From Corynebacterium falsenii (lineage in GTDB: Bacteria > Actinomycetota > Actinomycetes > Mycobacteriales > Mycobacteriaceae), in NCBI GenBank assembly GCA_001054945.1, contig JVKJ01000005.1, positions 1,054,001 through 1,118,000 on the forward strand: 64,000 nucleotides of DNA, given 5' to 3'. The notes under the pieces are model-generated. The model was given only the letters and a program-made list of their open reading frames with translations. It ran no database searches and had not been told where the DNA came from. The position numbers were made by a program, and so were the translations under genes. This document shows, one piece after another, positions 26,464 to 35,888 of this stretch; position 1 is the stretch's first letter; every line of letters begins with the position of its first letter.

Positions 26464-28683
26464 GTGAAAGACAACAAACCGCTCGGAAAACTTCTCTCCG
26501 CCATCTTTGTGGCCGGTGTGCTGCTCACCGTAGCGATCATCCCCTTCGCAGGGGCGGGCGGTTGGATGGTCAATAGTTCGGTCTCGACGATGAACTCCAA
26601 TGTCCAAGACATTTCAGAGAATTCTTCGGTACCGCGCACCACAACCGTCACGGACCGCAACGGCAAGCCCATCGCCTGGCTCTACGATCAGCGACGGTTC
26701 AAGGTCCCCTCGGATAAAATCTCCCAGGACATGAAGGATTCCATCGTCGGCATCGAAGACCGGCGGTTCTACCAACACAAGGGCGTGGACGTGCGGGGCA
26801 CTTTCCGCGCCATCATGGCCAACCTATCCAGCGGTGGAGTGTCCGAGGGCGCCTCCACCCTGGATCAGCAGTACGTGAAGAATTACCTGTACCTGATCTC
26901 CGCGGACAATGACCAAGAGCGAAAGGCCGCGGTCGAGACCTCCGCCGCCCGCAAGCTCCGCGAGATGAAAATGGCCGGTGAACTCGACCGGAAGTTTTCG
27001 AAGGACGAGATCCTCACCCGCTACCTCAACCTCATCGCCTTTGGCCACGGGGCATACGGCATTGAGTCTGCAGCCCGAACGTATTTCGGCACCCACGCCT
27101 CGGACCTCAATGAGTCCCAATCTGCCCTGCTGGCGGGGATGGTCCAATCGACCAGCACATTGGACCCTTGGCTGAATCCCGACGGCGCCATGCAGCGCCG
27201 GAACCAGGTCCTCCAGTCTCGCGTGACAGCCGGGAGCCTCACCCAAGCACAGGCCGATGCAGCGAAACAGGAACCCCTGGGCATCCGCGATACCCCGGGC
27301 GGCGAGCCCAATGGCTGCATCGGCGCCGGCGATTCCGGTTTCTTCTGCGACTACGCTCTGCAGTGGCTGGACAAGCAGGGCTTTGATTCCAAGAAGCTCG
27401 CCAAGGGTGGCTACACGATCAAGACATCGCTGGATCCGAATGCCCAGCAGATCGCGGAACAAAAGGCCCAGCAGTACGTGGATCCCTCCGCCGAGGGAGT
27501 CGCACAGGCCACGAACTTCATCGCGCCGACAAAGGACAGCCACGAAGTCATCGCGATGGCATCCTCCCGGAAATATGGGCTGGATAAGGGCCAAACCGTC
27601 CTGCCGATCACCCATTCCCTCCAGGGCCATGGCGCCGGGTCCATCTTCAAGCTCTTCGCCACCGGCGCCGCCCTGGAGGACGGACTGGGCTTGGACAACA
27701 TCGTGGGCGTACCAAAGCGCGTTGAACTCGATGGCTTGGGCCACGGCGGCGCCGAAGGCTGCCCCGCCACCAAGTACTGCGTGGAAAACGCAGCGGACTA
27801 CAAGCCCGCCATGTCCGTCCGCGACGCGCTCGCCAACAGCCCGAACACCCCCTTCATGAACATGGAGGAAAAGGTAGGCGTCGCCCGCACGGTAGACATG
27901 GCTGTGAAGTTGGGGCTCCGCTCCTACGGGGAGAAGGGCAGTTTCGACGCCGACACGTCGCTGGCCGACCATGTTAAGGAGGCCAACATGGGGTCCTTCG
28001 TCCTCGGGCCCACCGCTGTCAACCCGCTGGAGCTCTCCAATGTCGGTGCCACGCTGGCCGATAATGGGCGCTGGTGTGAGCCCTCGCCGGTGCTGTCTAT
28101 GAAGGATCCCGATGGCAAGGATGTGCCTCTCAAACGCCAAAAGTGCGAGCAGGTCGTGGACAAGGGCGTGGCCAACGCTCTTGCCAACGGCATGAGTGGC
28201 GATGTGACGTCCGGCACCGCCTCCGAAGCCGCCCACACCATCGGCTGGACAGGCGATCTGTCGTCCAAGACTGGCACGACCGAGACCAGTTTCTCCTCAT
28301 CCTTCTTGGGCTTCACCCCGGGCCTCGCTGGCTCGTCCTACATCTTCAATGACGGCGGCACCCCGGCAAACCTCTGCACGGCGCCGGTACGACAGTGCGG
28401 TAAAGGCGACCTCTACGGAGGCAAGGAACCCGCGCAGACCTTCCTCTCTATCGCTCAGCAAATCGTGGGCGATTACGGCGGGCCTGGAGTCCCAGCGGTC
28501 GACCCGAAGTACTTACGTGGCAACGGCAGCTTCGAGGGGCTCGGCGGCATTCCCGCACCCACCAGCGGCAGAGGCTCGTCCCGTGGCGGGAACCCCGGCG
28601 CGGGGCAGTCACCCGCTCTGCCCTCGCCAGAGCAGTTCGGCCGAGATCTAGGGAACCTGCTGAACCAGTTCCTGGGCAGGTAG
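26464..28683 (+). CDS. Class A penicillin-binding protein (PonA2-like)
   Basis: A 739-aa bifunctional peptidoglycan synthase. It has a short cytoplasmic head and one membrane helix. The glycosyltransferase domain has EDRRFYQHKG with Glu98 and EGASTLDQQYVKN. The transpeptidase domain has SIFK with Ser393, an SPN motif and KTGT with Lys602. The C-terminal tail is rich in Gly, Pro and Ser and has no PASTA domain, unlike PonA2 of mycobacteria. GTG 26464 was chosen since a TAACCT -10 box lies 7 nt before it and the frame upstream has no ribosome site. It faces the WhiB4 gene. Confidence 0.9.
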   Translation: MKDNKPLGKLLSAIFVAGVLLTVAIIPFAGAGGWMVNSSVSTMNSNVQDISENSSVPRTTTVTDRNGKPIAWLYDQRRFKVPSDKISQDMKDSIVGIEDRRFYQHKGVDVRGTFRAIMANLSSGGVSEGASTLDQQYVKNYLYLISADNDQERKAAVETSAARKLREMKMAGELDRKFSKDEILTRYLNLIAFGHGAYGIESAARTYFGTHASDLNESQSALLAGMVQSTSTLDPWLNPDGAMQRRNQVLQSRVTAGSLTQAQADAAKQEPLGIRDTPGGEPNGCIGAGDSGFFCDYALQWLDKQGFDSKKLAKGGYTIKTSLDPNAQQIAEQKAQQYVDPSAEGVAQATNFIAPTKDSHEVIAMASSRKYGLDKGQTVLPITHSLQGHGAGSIFKLFATGAALEDGLGLDNIVGVPKRVELDGLGHGGAEGCPATKYCVENAADYKPAMSVRDALANSPNTPFMNMEEKVGVARTVDMAVKLGLRSYGEKGSFDADTSLADHVKEANMGSFVLGPTAVNPLELSNVGATLADNGRWCEPSPVLSMKDPDGKDVPLKRQKCEQVVDKGVANALANGMSGDVTSGTASEAAHTIGWTGDLSSKTGTTETSFSSSFLGFTPGLAGSSYIFNDGGTPANLCTAPVRQCGKGDLYGGKEPAQTFLSIAQQIVGDYGGPGVPAVDPKYLRGNGSFEGLGGIPAPTSGRGSSRGGNPGAGQSPALPSPEQFGRDLGNLLNQFLGR

Positions 28684-28762
28684 CCGGCCACGGTCTCCCG
28701 GCCGGCGGTGTGGTGCCCCGCGTGAGCCAACTAGTCGCGCCAGCCAACTAGAGTGGGCAGGC

Positions 28763-29734
28763 GTGACTAAGCCAATGAAGAAGACCCGGTCCCTCGGTAG
28801 AACTCTCGCCATGGCAGCAGGCGCAGTGGCCACGGCGGGGCTGGGGGTGGCGCTGGCGTCCAATAGGGAGATCCGGCAGTTCCAACTCGAGGAGGTCGAG
28901 GTCCCCATCCTCGCGCCGGGGACCCTCCCCACCCATTGGACCTCACTGAAGATCCTCCACCTCAGCGACCTGCACATGCTCGAAAGCCAGTCCCTCAAGC
29001 AGACGTGGGTGCCCTTTCTTGGGCTGCTCAACCCCGACCTCGTGGTCAACACCGGGGACAACCTCGGTGAGGCAAAGGCCGTGCCCGGTGTGCTGCGCGC
29101 CCTAGAGCCGCTGCTGGATCGCCCGGGAGTATTCGTCTTCGGATCCAACGACTACTGGGGTCCGCGCCCCGTCAATCCCTTCAACTACTTGCTGGGCAAA
29201 AAGCGTAAGCCCAGTTCAGAGAAGCTTCCCTGGGAGGGAATGCGCGCCGCGTTCATCGAAAGGGGCTGGAGGGACGCCACCCACCAGCGTGTTGAGTTTT
29301 CGGTGGACACGAACTCGCCGGCCGGGCGGGGCGAGCCCAGCAGGATCAATCTGGCCATCGCCGGGGTGGATGATCCGCACCACGACCTGGACGATTACTC
29401 CACGATTGAGGGGCACCCGAACCCCGGCGCGGACCTGTCGATCGGCCTGACCCACTCCCCCGAGCCGCGGGTGGTGGATCGGTTCGCGGCGGACGGCTAC
29501 CAGCTGGTGCTGGCAGGGCACACGCACGGCGGGCAAATCTGCCTGCCCGGTCGAACAACCATCGTGACGAATTGCGGTGTGGACCGATCCCGCGCGTGGG
29601 GGCTGTCCCGGTGGAGCGAGCGGACGTGGCTGCACGTGACAAACGGACTGGGGAATTCGAAGTTCGTGCCCTTCCGCACGTTCTGCCGTCCGTCTGCCAC
29701 GTTGATTCACGTCACGGAGAAGGCGAGCAACTAG
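28763..29734 (+). CDS. Metallophosphoesterase, membrane-anchored (Rv3683-like)
   Basis: A 323-aa calcineurin-type phosphoesterase. Metal-binding motifs are HLSDLHM, VNTGDN, GSNDYW, LTHSP and GHTHGGQI in the canonical order. A basic head and one hydrophobic segment at residues about 14-33 suggest a signal anchor. GTG 28763 has no ribosome site, but TAGAGT is 7-8 nt upstream, so it is probably leaderless. It follows the PBP gene with a short GC-rich inverted repeat between. The substrate is unknown; relatives include YkuE-like enzymes. Confidence 0.85.
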   Translation: MTKPMKKTRSLGRTLAMAAGAVATAGLGVALASNREIRQFQLEEVEVPILAPGTLPTHWTSLKILHLSDLHMLESQSLKQTWVPFLGLLNPDLVVNTGDNLGEAKAVPGVLRALEPLLDRPGVFVFGSNDYWGPRPVNPFNYLLGKKRKPSSEKLPWEGMRAAFIERGWRDATHQRVEFSVDTNSPAGRGEPSRINLAIAGVDDPHHDLDDYSTIEGHPNPGADLSIGLTHSPEPRVVDRFAADGYQLVLAGHTHGGQICLPGRTTIVTNCGVDRSRAWGLSRWSERTWLHVTNGLGNSKFVPFRTFCRPSATLIHVTEKASN

Positions 29735-29841
29735 GAGGCGAGCAGGCCATGGCCTCTAAACGCGGGGTGCTTTGCCCTGCGAAATGCCGAAGGTCTATAG
29801 TTAACGGCGTTGCTCGTCAGGAATGGCGATGAATGCGACAT

Positions 29842-29918
<77 letters not shown>

Positions 29919-29923
29919 AGAGT

Positions 29924-29957
29924 AGGCGGTCATCAGCTTCGGCTGGTGGCCGCCTTT
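29924..29957 (+). terminator. Intrinsic terminator of tRNA-Pro
   Basis: AGGCGGTCATCAGC, TTCG, GCTGGTGGCCGCCT forms a stem of about 14 bp with small mismatches and a stable TTCG loop, followed by TTTCC. It ends the tRNA transcript. Confidence 0.85.
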
Positions 29958-30145
29958 CCTCGATTCTCGCGCCATCCAGGGGTTCTCGCACCATACAGGG
30001 CGAAGACAGGGTGATCAGTGTTACAGATGATAAACTCGGGCGAGTTAAATCTCTGTCCGGGAGCGTCCTTCTAGTTCACGCCTCCGCCCGCCCGAGCAGA
30101 CATGATCCGTTGTTCCATAACTAAAAGTTGGGGTGTTGTACGAAC

Positions 30146-33100
30146 GTGGCTCTCGTTGCCATCCCCGCCATCATTGCGGTGGCTCTCGTCCTGGTTCCTC
30201 TGCTGGTCAAGATCTTCGATCGCAACGCCGGTTGGCCGCTCGCGGTCACGTTCCTGGGAACCGCGGCGTATGTCATCCGTCACGCGGGCCCCGTCCTCAA
30301 GGGGGAGGACGCCACGTGGTCCGTGGTGTGGGTCAAGGGCCTCCTACCGGCAGGCACGGGGGACGGCACCGGCAGCACGGGCGGCACCGGGGATGTCTCG
30401 TTAGCCCTGCGCATGGACGGGTTGGGGCTGTTTTTCACACTCCTCGCACTGTTGATCGGCGCAGTGGTCTTCATCTATTCCACCCGCTACCTCCACCACG
30501 GCCGCAACATCATGAGCTTCTACGTGCTCATGACATCGTTCATGCTGGCCGTGCTTCTTCTGTTCCTGGCCGACGATGTAGCCCTGCTGTTCATCAGCTG
30601 GGAGCTGGTCTCCCTGGCCAGCTTCTTCCTTATCGCGCGGTCCGGATCTGCTGGTGAGGCGGGGAGTAGCCGCACCCTCATGCTGACCTTTGCGGGTGGG
30701 CTGTTGCTGTTGTCGGCGCTGGGCATCATGGTCGCGGTGACGGGCACCACGCGGCTGTCCGAGATCTTGGTAAGCGAGTATTGGTCTCAGCATCCTTCCG
30801 TCGTCGCGGTAGTGGCGGTGCTGGTGGCTCTGGCCGCATTCTCCAAGTCGGCCCAGATCCCGTTCCACTTCTGGCTGCCGGAGGCCATGGCGGCCGACAC
30901 CCCAGTGTCTGCCTTCCTGCACGCCGCCGCCGTGGTCAAGGCCGGCATCTACCTACTGCTTCGCTTCAGCGGGATGTTTCAGGGCACGGCCACCTGGCAC
31001 CTGCTGCTGATCATCGTGGGCATGACAACCGCCGTCATGGCCTCTGTGTACGCCATGCAGAAGACGGACCTGAAGAAGCTCACGGCGTACTCCACTGTCT
31101 CCCAGCTGGGCTGGATCGTGACCACCATCGGAGTGGGAACTCCCTTCGCCATCGGCGCGGCCGTGATCCACACCGCCGCCCACGCGCTATTCAAGTCTTC
31201 ACTGTTCATGCTGGTCGGCGTGATCGACCATCAGGCAGGGTCCCGCGACATTCGCCGGCTGGGCTCGCTATGGCGCAAGCTGCCCTTCACCTTCGGTTCG
31301 GCCTGCATTGCCGCCGCTTCGATGGCTGCGGTCCCGCCCACCTTCGGCTTCGTGTCCAAAGAAGGCATGCTGGCTGCCTTCGAAGAAGCCCCGCTTCCCG
31401 AATATGGCGTCTTCATCCTCTTGGTCACCGCCGGCCTGGGCGCGCTGGCGACTTTCATGTACTCGGCCCGGTACGTGACGGGTGCCTTCATCGACGGCGA
31501 TACCGACGAGTCACGCACCAAGGAGGCTGAGGTCGGCCTGTGGCTCCCAGCGGCACTTCCCGGTGTGTTGTCCCTGCCCATCGTCGCCGTGATGAGCTTG
31601 GCCAACCATCCGCTCGATGAGATCATCGCCGCCACCGGCGTGGGCCACGCCCATACCCACCTGGCGCTGTGGCATGGCGTGAGCGTCCCCTTCTTCATCT
31701 CGCTGGCCGTCCTCACCGTGGGTGTCATCGGCATCATCTTCCGCAAGCCGTTCTTCCGCTGGATCACCATCCAGCGCCTCGGCGCCATCTCCGGCCCGGA
31801 GCTGATCAACAAGTCCGTGAAGATCAGCACCCGCTTCGGCACCTACGCCGGGCGCGCTGCCAACTCCATGACCCCGAACCGCCACGTCCTGTGGATTTTG
31901 GTCCTGCTGCTGACCCTCGGCGGATTCAGCGTGCTCGGCCCCGGCCGACTGGCGGGCCTGGCCGATCTCGCCCCACGAGTCGAGGGAATTGACCGCGCGT
32001 CCGACCTCATCGGCCTCGTCATCGTCGCCCTCACCGTGGTCAGCCTCGTCTCCACCCGGTCCCGCCTCGCCTCCGTCATCCTCCTCAGCACCGCCGGCGT
32101 GGGCGTCTCCTGGATCATGCTGACCCTCGGCGCACCGGACGTTGCGCTCACCCAGCTGCTCGTGGAGTTCTGCGTGGTGGTCCTCATGATGATGGTCTTC
32201 CGCCATCAACCGCGCCTCTACCTGCGCGAGGGCGAAAACCGCACGAAGTTCGCGACCATGGTCGCGACGCTCGTCGGTCTGATGACCTTCGCCGGCGTCT
32301 GGCTCCTCATCGGTCGGCACGACCGGCCCCAATTGGCGATGTGGTACCTCGACCACGCGGGCGATGTCTCCGGCGCGAAGAACCTCGTCGCCGTCATCCT
32401 GGTTGAGTTCCGCGCATTCGATACCCTGGGCGAGCTCATGGTCCTAGGCATGGCCGGCGTGGTCATCGCAACGGTCATTCGGTCCATCCCGAAGTCCCCG
32501 ATGCCCGGTTACGGCCCGGGCTCCACCGCGGAACTCTTCCGCGTCGACGGGACCAGCCGTTTCCCAGACGTCCACAAGGTCCCCGAGCTGGCCCCCTTCT
32601 ACTCCAAGTACCTTCGCTCCTCCCACCTGAACTCCATCCTTCCCCGGATGGCGATGTACCCGCTGATCCCGGTCGCGATCATCGTCTCCGCGGTCACCTT
32701 CTGGCGCGGACACCAAGAGCCCGGCGGTGGCTTCCTGGCTGCCCTGGTTGCCGCATGTGCCCTGCTGAGTTGGTACCTCGCCCAAGCTCGCGCGCCCAAG
32801 ATCGGCAAGGACGACAACCTGGGGTACCGCTTCATCGGCGCGGGTGTGCTGCTCGCGTTCGTCACGGGCCTGATTGGGTACGTCAAGGGGAGTTTCCTCG
32901 AGCCCATCCACGGAGAGGTTGCGGGGATCCACCTCACCACATCCCTTGTTTTTGACGCCGGCGTGTACCTCGCTGTGCTGGGCCTTATCGTGGTGGCGAT
33001 CAACTTGATGGGTGGCCGCGATCGGCCAGGTGCGGAAAAGCAGGAACGTGGATTCCGGGCATCTCACCGCCGGCAGGGCCGCCGGTTCTCCACGGAGGAG

Positions 33101-33622
33101 CCGCGCAAGGAACGCGGGACCGCGAAGCCGGCGGAGAAGTCGGAGAAGGCTACCGTCGGAGCGGGTGCCGACCACGCCTACGAAAAGGGCGGAGCGGAGA
33201 TTCTGGGCCTCAAGCCCGGCGAATCCCGCCCACCAGCACACACCGATAGGTTGGGTCGCGACGAACAGCGTGGCGTCCCCACCCAGCGGACCCAAACCCA
33301 CGAGCACCGGAAGGCTGCGATCAACGCGGGGGACGAAACGATCGAATTGGATCCCGGGCACATCAACGATGCCGCGAAGCGCGCAGCGGAGATGCACCGG
33401 GCGGAACGCGAGGCGGCGAAGCGGCCTTGGGGCGTGTCCCAACCAGAGGGCGGATTCACTGAGTCCCCGAACGCGAGCGAACCCTCAGAAGATGCGGATC
33501 AGAAGTCGGCCTCCCGGGAGTACGGGTGGTCCGTGGACCCCAGCGACGCGGATTGGAATACCACCAACGGCGAAGGTGACATGCCAGAGGACAACTCCGG
33601 TGAGAAGGGAGATCAGTCATGA
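30146..33622 (+). CDS. mrpA: Mrp Na+/H+ antiporter subunit A, fused with the MrpB domain
   Basis: A 1158-aa integral membrane protein, main proton-translocating subunit of the Mrp antiporter, related to NuoL. The N-terminal part has the proton-channel segment ISWELVSLASFFLIARSG and PFHFWLPEAMAADTPVSAFLH. A MrpB/MnhB-type domain lies near residues 830-950 (MYPLIPVAIIVSAVTFWRGH). Residues about 958-1158 form a highly charged, probably disordered tail with no clear domain. GTG 30146 has a weak GGGGTG site; TTG 30128 is the alternative. It overlaps mrpC by 4 nt and heads the mrpACDEFG operon, which exports Na+ and takes in H+. The tail is unusually long. Confidence 0.93.
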   Translation: MALVAIPAIIAVALVLVPLLVKIFDRNAGWPLAVTFLGTAAYVIRHAGPVLKGEDATWSVVWVKGLLPAGTGDGTGSTGGTGDVSLALRMDGLGLFFTLLALLIGAVVFIYSTRYLHHGRNIMSFYVLMTSFMLAVLLLFLADDVALLFISWELVSLASFFLIARSGSAGEAGSSRTLMLTFAGGLLLLSALGIMVAVTGTTRLSEILVSEYWSQHPSVVAVVAVLVALAAFSKSAQIPFHFWLPEAMAADTPVSAFLHAAAVVKAGIYLLLRFSGMFQGTATWHLLLIIVGMTTAVMASVYAMQKTDLKKLTAYSTVSQLGWIVTTIGVGTPFAIGAAVIHTAAHALFKSSLFMLVGVIDHQAGSRDIRRLGSLWRKLPFTFGSACIAAASMAAVPPTFGFVSKEGMLAAFEEAPLPEYGVFILLVTAGLGALATFMYSARYVTGAFIDGDTDESRTKEAEVGLWLPAALPGVLSLPIVAVMSLANHPLDEIIAATGVGHAHTHLALWHGVSVPFFISLAVLTVGVIGIIFRKPFFRWITIQRLGAISGPELINKSVKISTRFGTYAGRAANSMTPNRHVLWILVLLLTLGGFSVLGPGRLAGLADLAPRVEGIDRASDLIGLVIVALTVVSLVSTRSRLASVILLSTAGVGVSWIMLTLGAPDVALTQLLVEFCVVVLMMMVFRHQPRLYLREGENRTKFATMVATLVGLMTFAGVWLLIGRHDRPQLAMWYLDHAGDVSGAKNLVAVILVEFRAFDTLGELMVLGMAGVVIATVIRSIPKSPMPGYGPGSTAELFRVDGTSRFPDVHKVPELAPFYSKYLRSSHLNSILPRMAMYPLIPVAIIVSAVTFWRGHQEPGGGFLAALVAACALLSWYLAQARAPKIGKDDNLGYRFIGAGVLLAFVTGLIGYVKGSFLEPIHGEVAGIHLTTSLVFDAGVYLAVLGLIVVAINLMGGRDRPGAEKQERGFRASHRRQGRRFSTEEPRKERGTAKPAEKSEKATVGAGADHAYEKGGAEILGLKPGESRPPAHTDRLGRDEQRGVPTQRTQTHEHRKAAINAGDETIELDPGHINDAAKRAAEMHRAEREAAKRPWGVSQPEGGFTESPNASEPSEDADQKSASREYGWSVDPSDADWNTTNGEGDMPEDNSGEKGDQS

Positions 33623-34047
33623 TTATCGCTGCAATCATTGCCATCCTGGTTGGTGGCGGCGTGTACCTGATTTTGCAGCGGGGAATGCTGCGCCTGGTCA
33701 TTGGGATCACCCTGATCAGCCACGGCGTGAACCTGCTCATTCTCGCCGCGGGTATTGGTGCCTGGCGCTCGGAGCCGTTGATGCACCGGTCCACCCCGGA
33801 TCAGGCGGCAGACCCGCTGCCGCAGGCCTTCGTGCTGACGGCGATCGTCATCTCCATGGCGACGACCGCGGTGATGCTGGCGCTGGCAGCGCTGGGGCGT
33901 GACGACGATACGTACGCGGCCGAAGATCCGCAGAAGGCGGCGCGGACATACCGCATGCTGCAAACCGTCGGCAGCGAAGCCAACCACATCAGCCCGGATT
34001 CGAAGAGTGCGATCAAGCGTCGCGAGAGGGAGGAAAACGCTAAATGA
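33619..34047 (+). CDS. mrpC: Mrp antiporter subunit C
   Basis: A 142-aa NuoK-like membrane subunit with three helices. Conserved segments are LGITLISHGVNLLILA-like (here VIGITLISHGVNLLILAAG) and ADPLPQAFVLTAIVISMA. The start overlaps the mrpA stop by ATGA, so translation is coupled. The C-terminal 45 residues are polar and charged. It works in the complex with MrpA and MrpD. Confidence 0.95.
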   Translation: MIIAAIIAILVGGGVYLILQRGMLRLVIGITLISHGVNLLILAAGIGAWRSEPLMHRSTPDQAADPLPQAFVLTAIVISMATTAVMLALAALGRDDDTYAAEDPQKAARTYRMLQTVGSEANHISPDSKSAIKRREREENAK

Positions 34048-35888
34048 TGCCCTCGGCTGACTTGAGTAACCCCGCGACGATGGTCTTGGCGGGCTCGGCG
34101 AGCGAGTCCTCCGGTGGGGTGCCCACGGGAGCACTGATCACGCTGTTCCTCATCGTTCCGCTGATGAGCGCTGGTTTCGCCGCGTTGAATCCGTGGCGCA
34201 AGGTGAACCGGCTGTTGAACCTGGCCGTTCCCGCCGCCGCAATTGTCGGCGCAGTGGTGCTGCTGGTGCAGCTCAGCGGTTCCACCCCGGTCCTGGCGGA
34301 CGGCATCGGCGGATTCACCACCGGTGTGTCGATCCCGCTGGTGGCAGACACATTCACCGGGATCATGCTGCTGTCCACGGCCATTGTGGTTCTGGCGGCG
34401 AACTGGTTCGCGGAGGTTGTCGGCGAAACGCAGGCACGTTTCTACCCGGCGCTGAGCCTGATGCTCATGGGCGGCGCATTCGGCGCCCTCCTGACGGCTG
34501 ACCTGTTCAACCTGTTCGTGTTCATCGAGGTCATGCTGATGCCCTCCTTTGGGCTGCTCGCCATGACCGGCACGTGGGCGCGCCTGGCGGCGGCTCGCAT
34601 GTTCATCGTGGTCAACCTGGTGACCTCGATGCTGTTGCTCACCGGCGTGGTGCTGACATACGCCGTGGTGGGCACCACAAACCTGGCCGCGCTGGCCGGG
34701 TCCGCGGGACCGCGCGGTGAGCATTTCGCCAGCGGCATCTTCGGCACCCAGTGGCAGCTGCTCATCACGCTGGGCCTGGTGCTCCTCGCTCTGTCGGTCA
34801 AGGCCGGCCTCGCCCCGGTGCACACGTGGCTACCGCGCGCCTACCCTTCCACGTCCCCGGCCGTGATGGCCCTGTTCTCCGGGCTGCACACAAAGGTGGC
34901 GGTGTACGCCATCTTCCGCGTCTTCATGGTCGTCTTCGAGGGCGACCCCGCCTGGAACTGGGCCATCCTCGCCTTCATGGTGTTGGGCATGATGATCGGC
35001 GGCTTCGCTGGTCTGGCGGAATCTCAGATGCGCAGCGTCATCGGCTATCAAATGGTCAATGGCATCCCGTACATGCTGATCGCCCTGGCTTTCCTCACCG
35101 GCGATGCACGCCTGACCCTCTCCGCCGCCTTGTTTTACTTGCTGCACCACATGGTGGTGGCCGCCTCCCTGATCATGTCCACAGGCGCCATTGAGGAGAC
35201 CTACGGCACCGGCCGCATCCGCCCGCTCTCGGGCCTGCTGCGCCGCGATCCCTTCCCCGCCGCTGTCTTCGCCGCGGGTGCCCTGGCCATCGTGGGCCTG
35301 CCCCCGTTCTCTGGACTGTGGGGCAAGCTCGTCCTCGTCTGGGGCATTGCCAAGGAGCACAGCGTGATGTCCTGGATCGCGATCGCCGTGATCGTGGTCT
35401 CTGGCATGGGCGCGCTGTTCTCCATGCTTCGCGTGTGGCGCGAAGTCTTCTGGGGTCGCCCCATGAACTCCAATGAGACGGACCCGTCCCTCGCAGTCCC
35501 CAGGCGCTACGTCTACCCCTCGGCCATCATGATGGTCCTCAGTGTGGTCATGTTTTTCGCCGCAGGACCGTTGTTCTCCCTCACGGGCCGCGCTGCGGAC
35601 AACCTCACGGACACCACTCGCTACGTTTCCGCCATCATGGACGCGAAGACCGGCGAGTTGGGCGAGGGTCACGGAAAGGGCATCGGCCGAGTCCTCCCAG
35701 AGGGCCCATCGGGGTGGGATAACGTTCCCGACCACCAGCGAATCAAGGGCGATAACGCGGGTACCGGTGATTCGATTCAGGACGCCATCGTGCCCACGGA
35801 CCGCCCCGAAAACCAGGAACATGGTGATCGGGGCCCCAGCGGAACCCATACGTCACATGACACGCGCGAAACGGAGGGCCAACGATGA
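34044..35888 (+). CDS. mrpD: Mrp antiporter subunit D
   Basis: A 614-aa NuoL/M/N-like proton-translocating subunit, with about 14 helices. Key segments are LFNLFVFIEVMLMPSFGLL, where the membrane glutamate of the family lies in FIEVM, and KAGLAPVHTWLPRAYPSTSP. ATGA overlap with mrpC and an AGGGAGG site support the start. Residues about 525-614 are a polar tail (for example GHGKGIGRVLPEGPSGW) beyond the usual end of MrpD, which is normally near 500 aa. Confidence 0.95.
   Translation: MMPSADLSNPATMVLAGSASESSGGVPTGALITLFLIVPLMSAGFAALNPWRKVNRLLNLAVPAAAIVGAVVLLVQLSGSTPVLADGIGGFTTGVSIPLVADTFTGIMLLSTAIVVLAANWFAEVVGETQARFYPALSLMLMGGAFGALLTADLFNLFVFIEVMLMPSFGLLAMTGTWARLAAARMFIVVNLVTSMLLLTGVVLTYAVVGTTNLAALAGSAGPRGEHFASGIFGTQWQLLITLGLVLLALSVKAGLAPVHTWLPRAYPSTSPAVMALFSGLHTKVAVYAIFRVFMVVFEGDPAWNWAILAFMVLGMMIGGFAGLAESQMRSVIGYQMVNGIPYMLIALAFLTGDARLTLSAALFYLLHHMVVAASLIMSTGAIEETYGTGRIRPLSGLLRRDPFPAAVFAAGALAIVGLPPFSGLWGKLVLVWGIAKEHSVMSWIAIAVIVVSGMGALFSMLRVWREVFWGRPMNSNETDPSLAVPRRYVYPSAIMMVLSVVMFFAAGPLFSLTGRAADNLTDTTRYVSAIMDAKTGELGEGHGKGIGRVLPEGPSGWDNVPDHQRIKGDNAGTGDSIQDAIVPTDRPENQEHGDRGPSGTHTSHDTRETEGQR

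Noticed and set aside
26824-28236. 470-aa minus-strand open frame
   Set aside because: It is antisense to the class A PBP, whose motifs are clear.
30011-30024. GTGATCAGTGTTAC as a GlxR site for the mrp operon
   Set aside because: One mismatch in the right half-site and no further support; kept only as a note.
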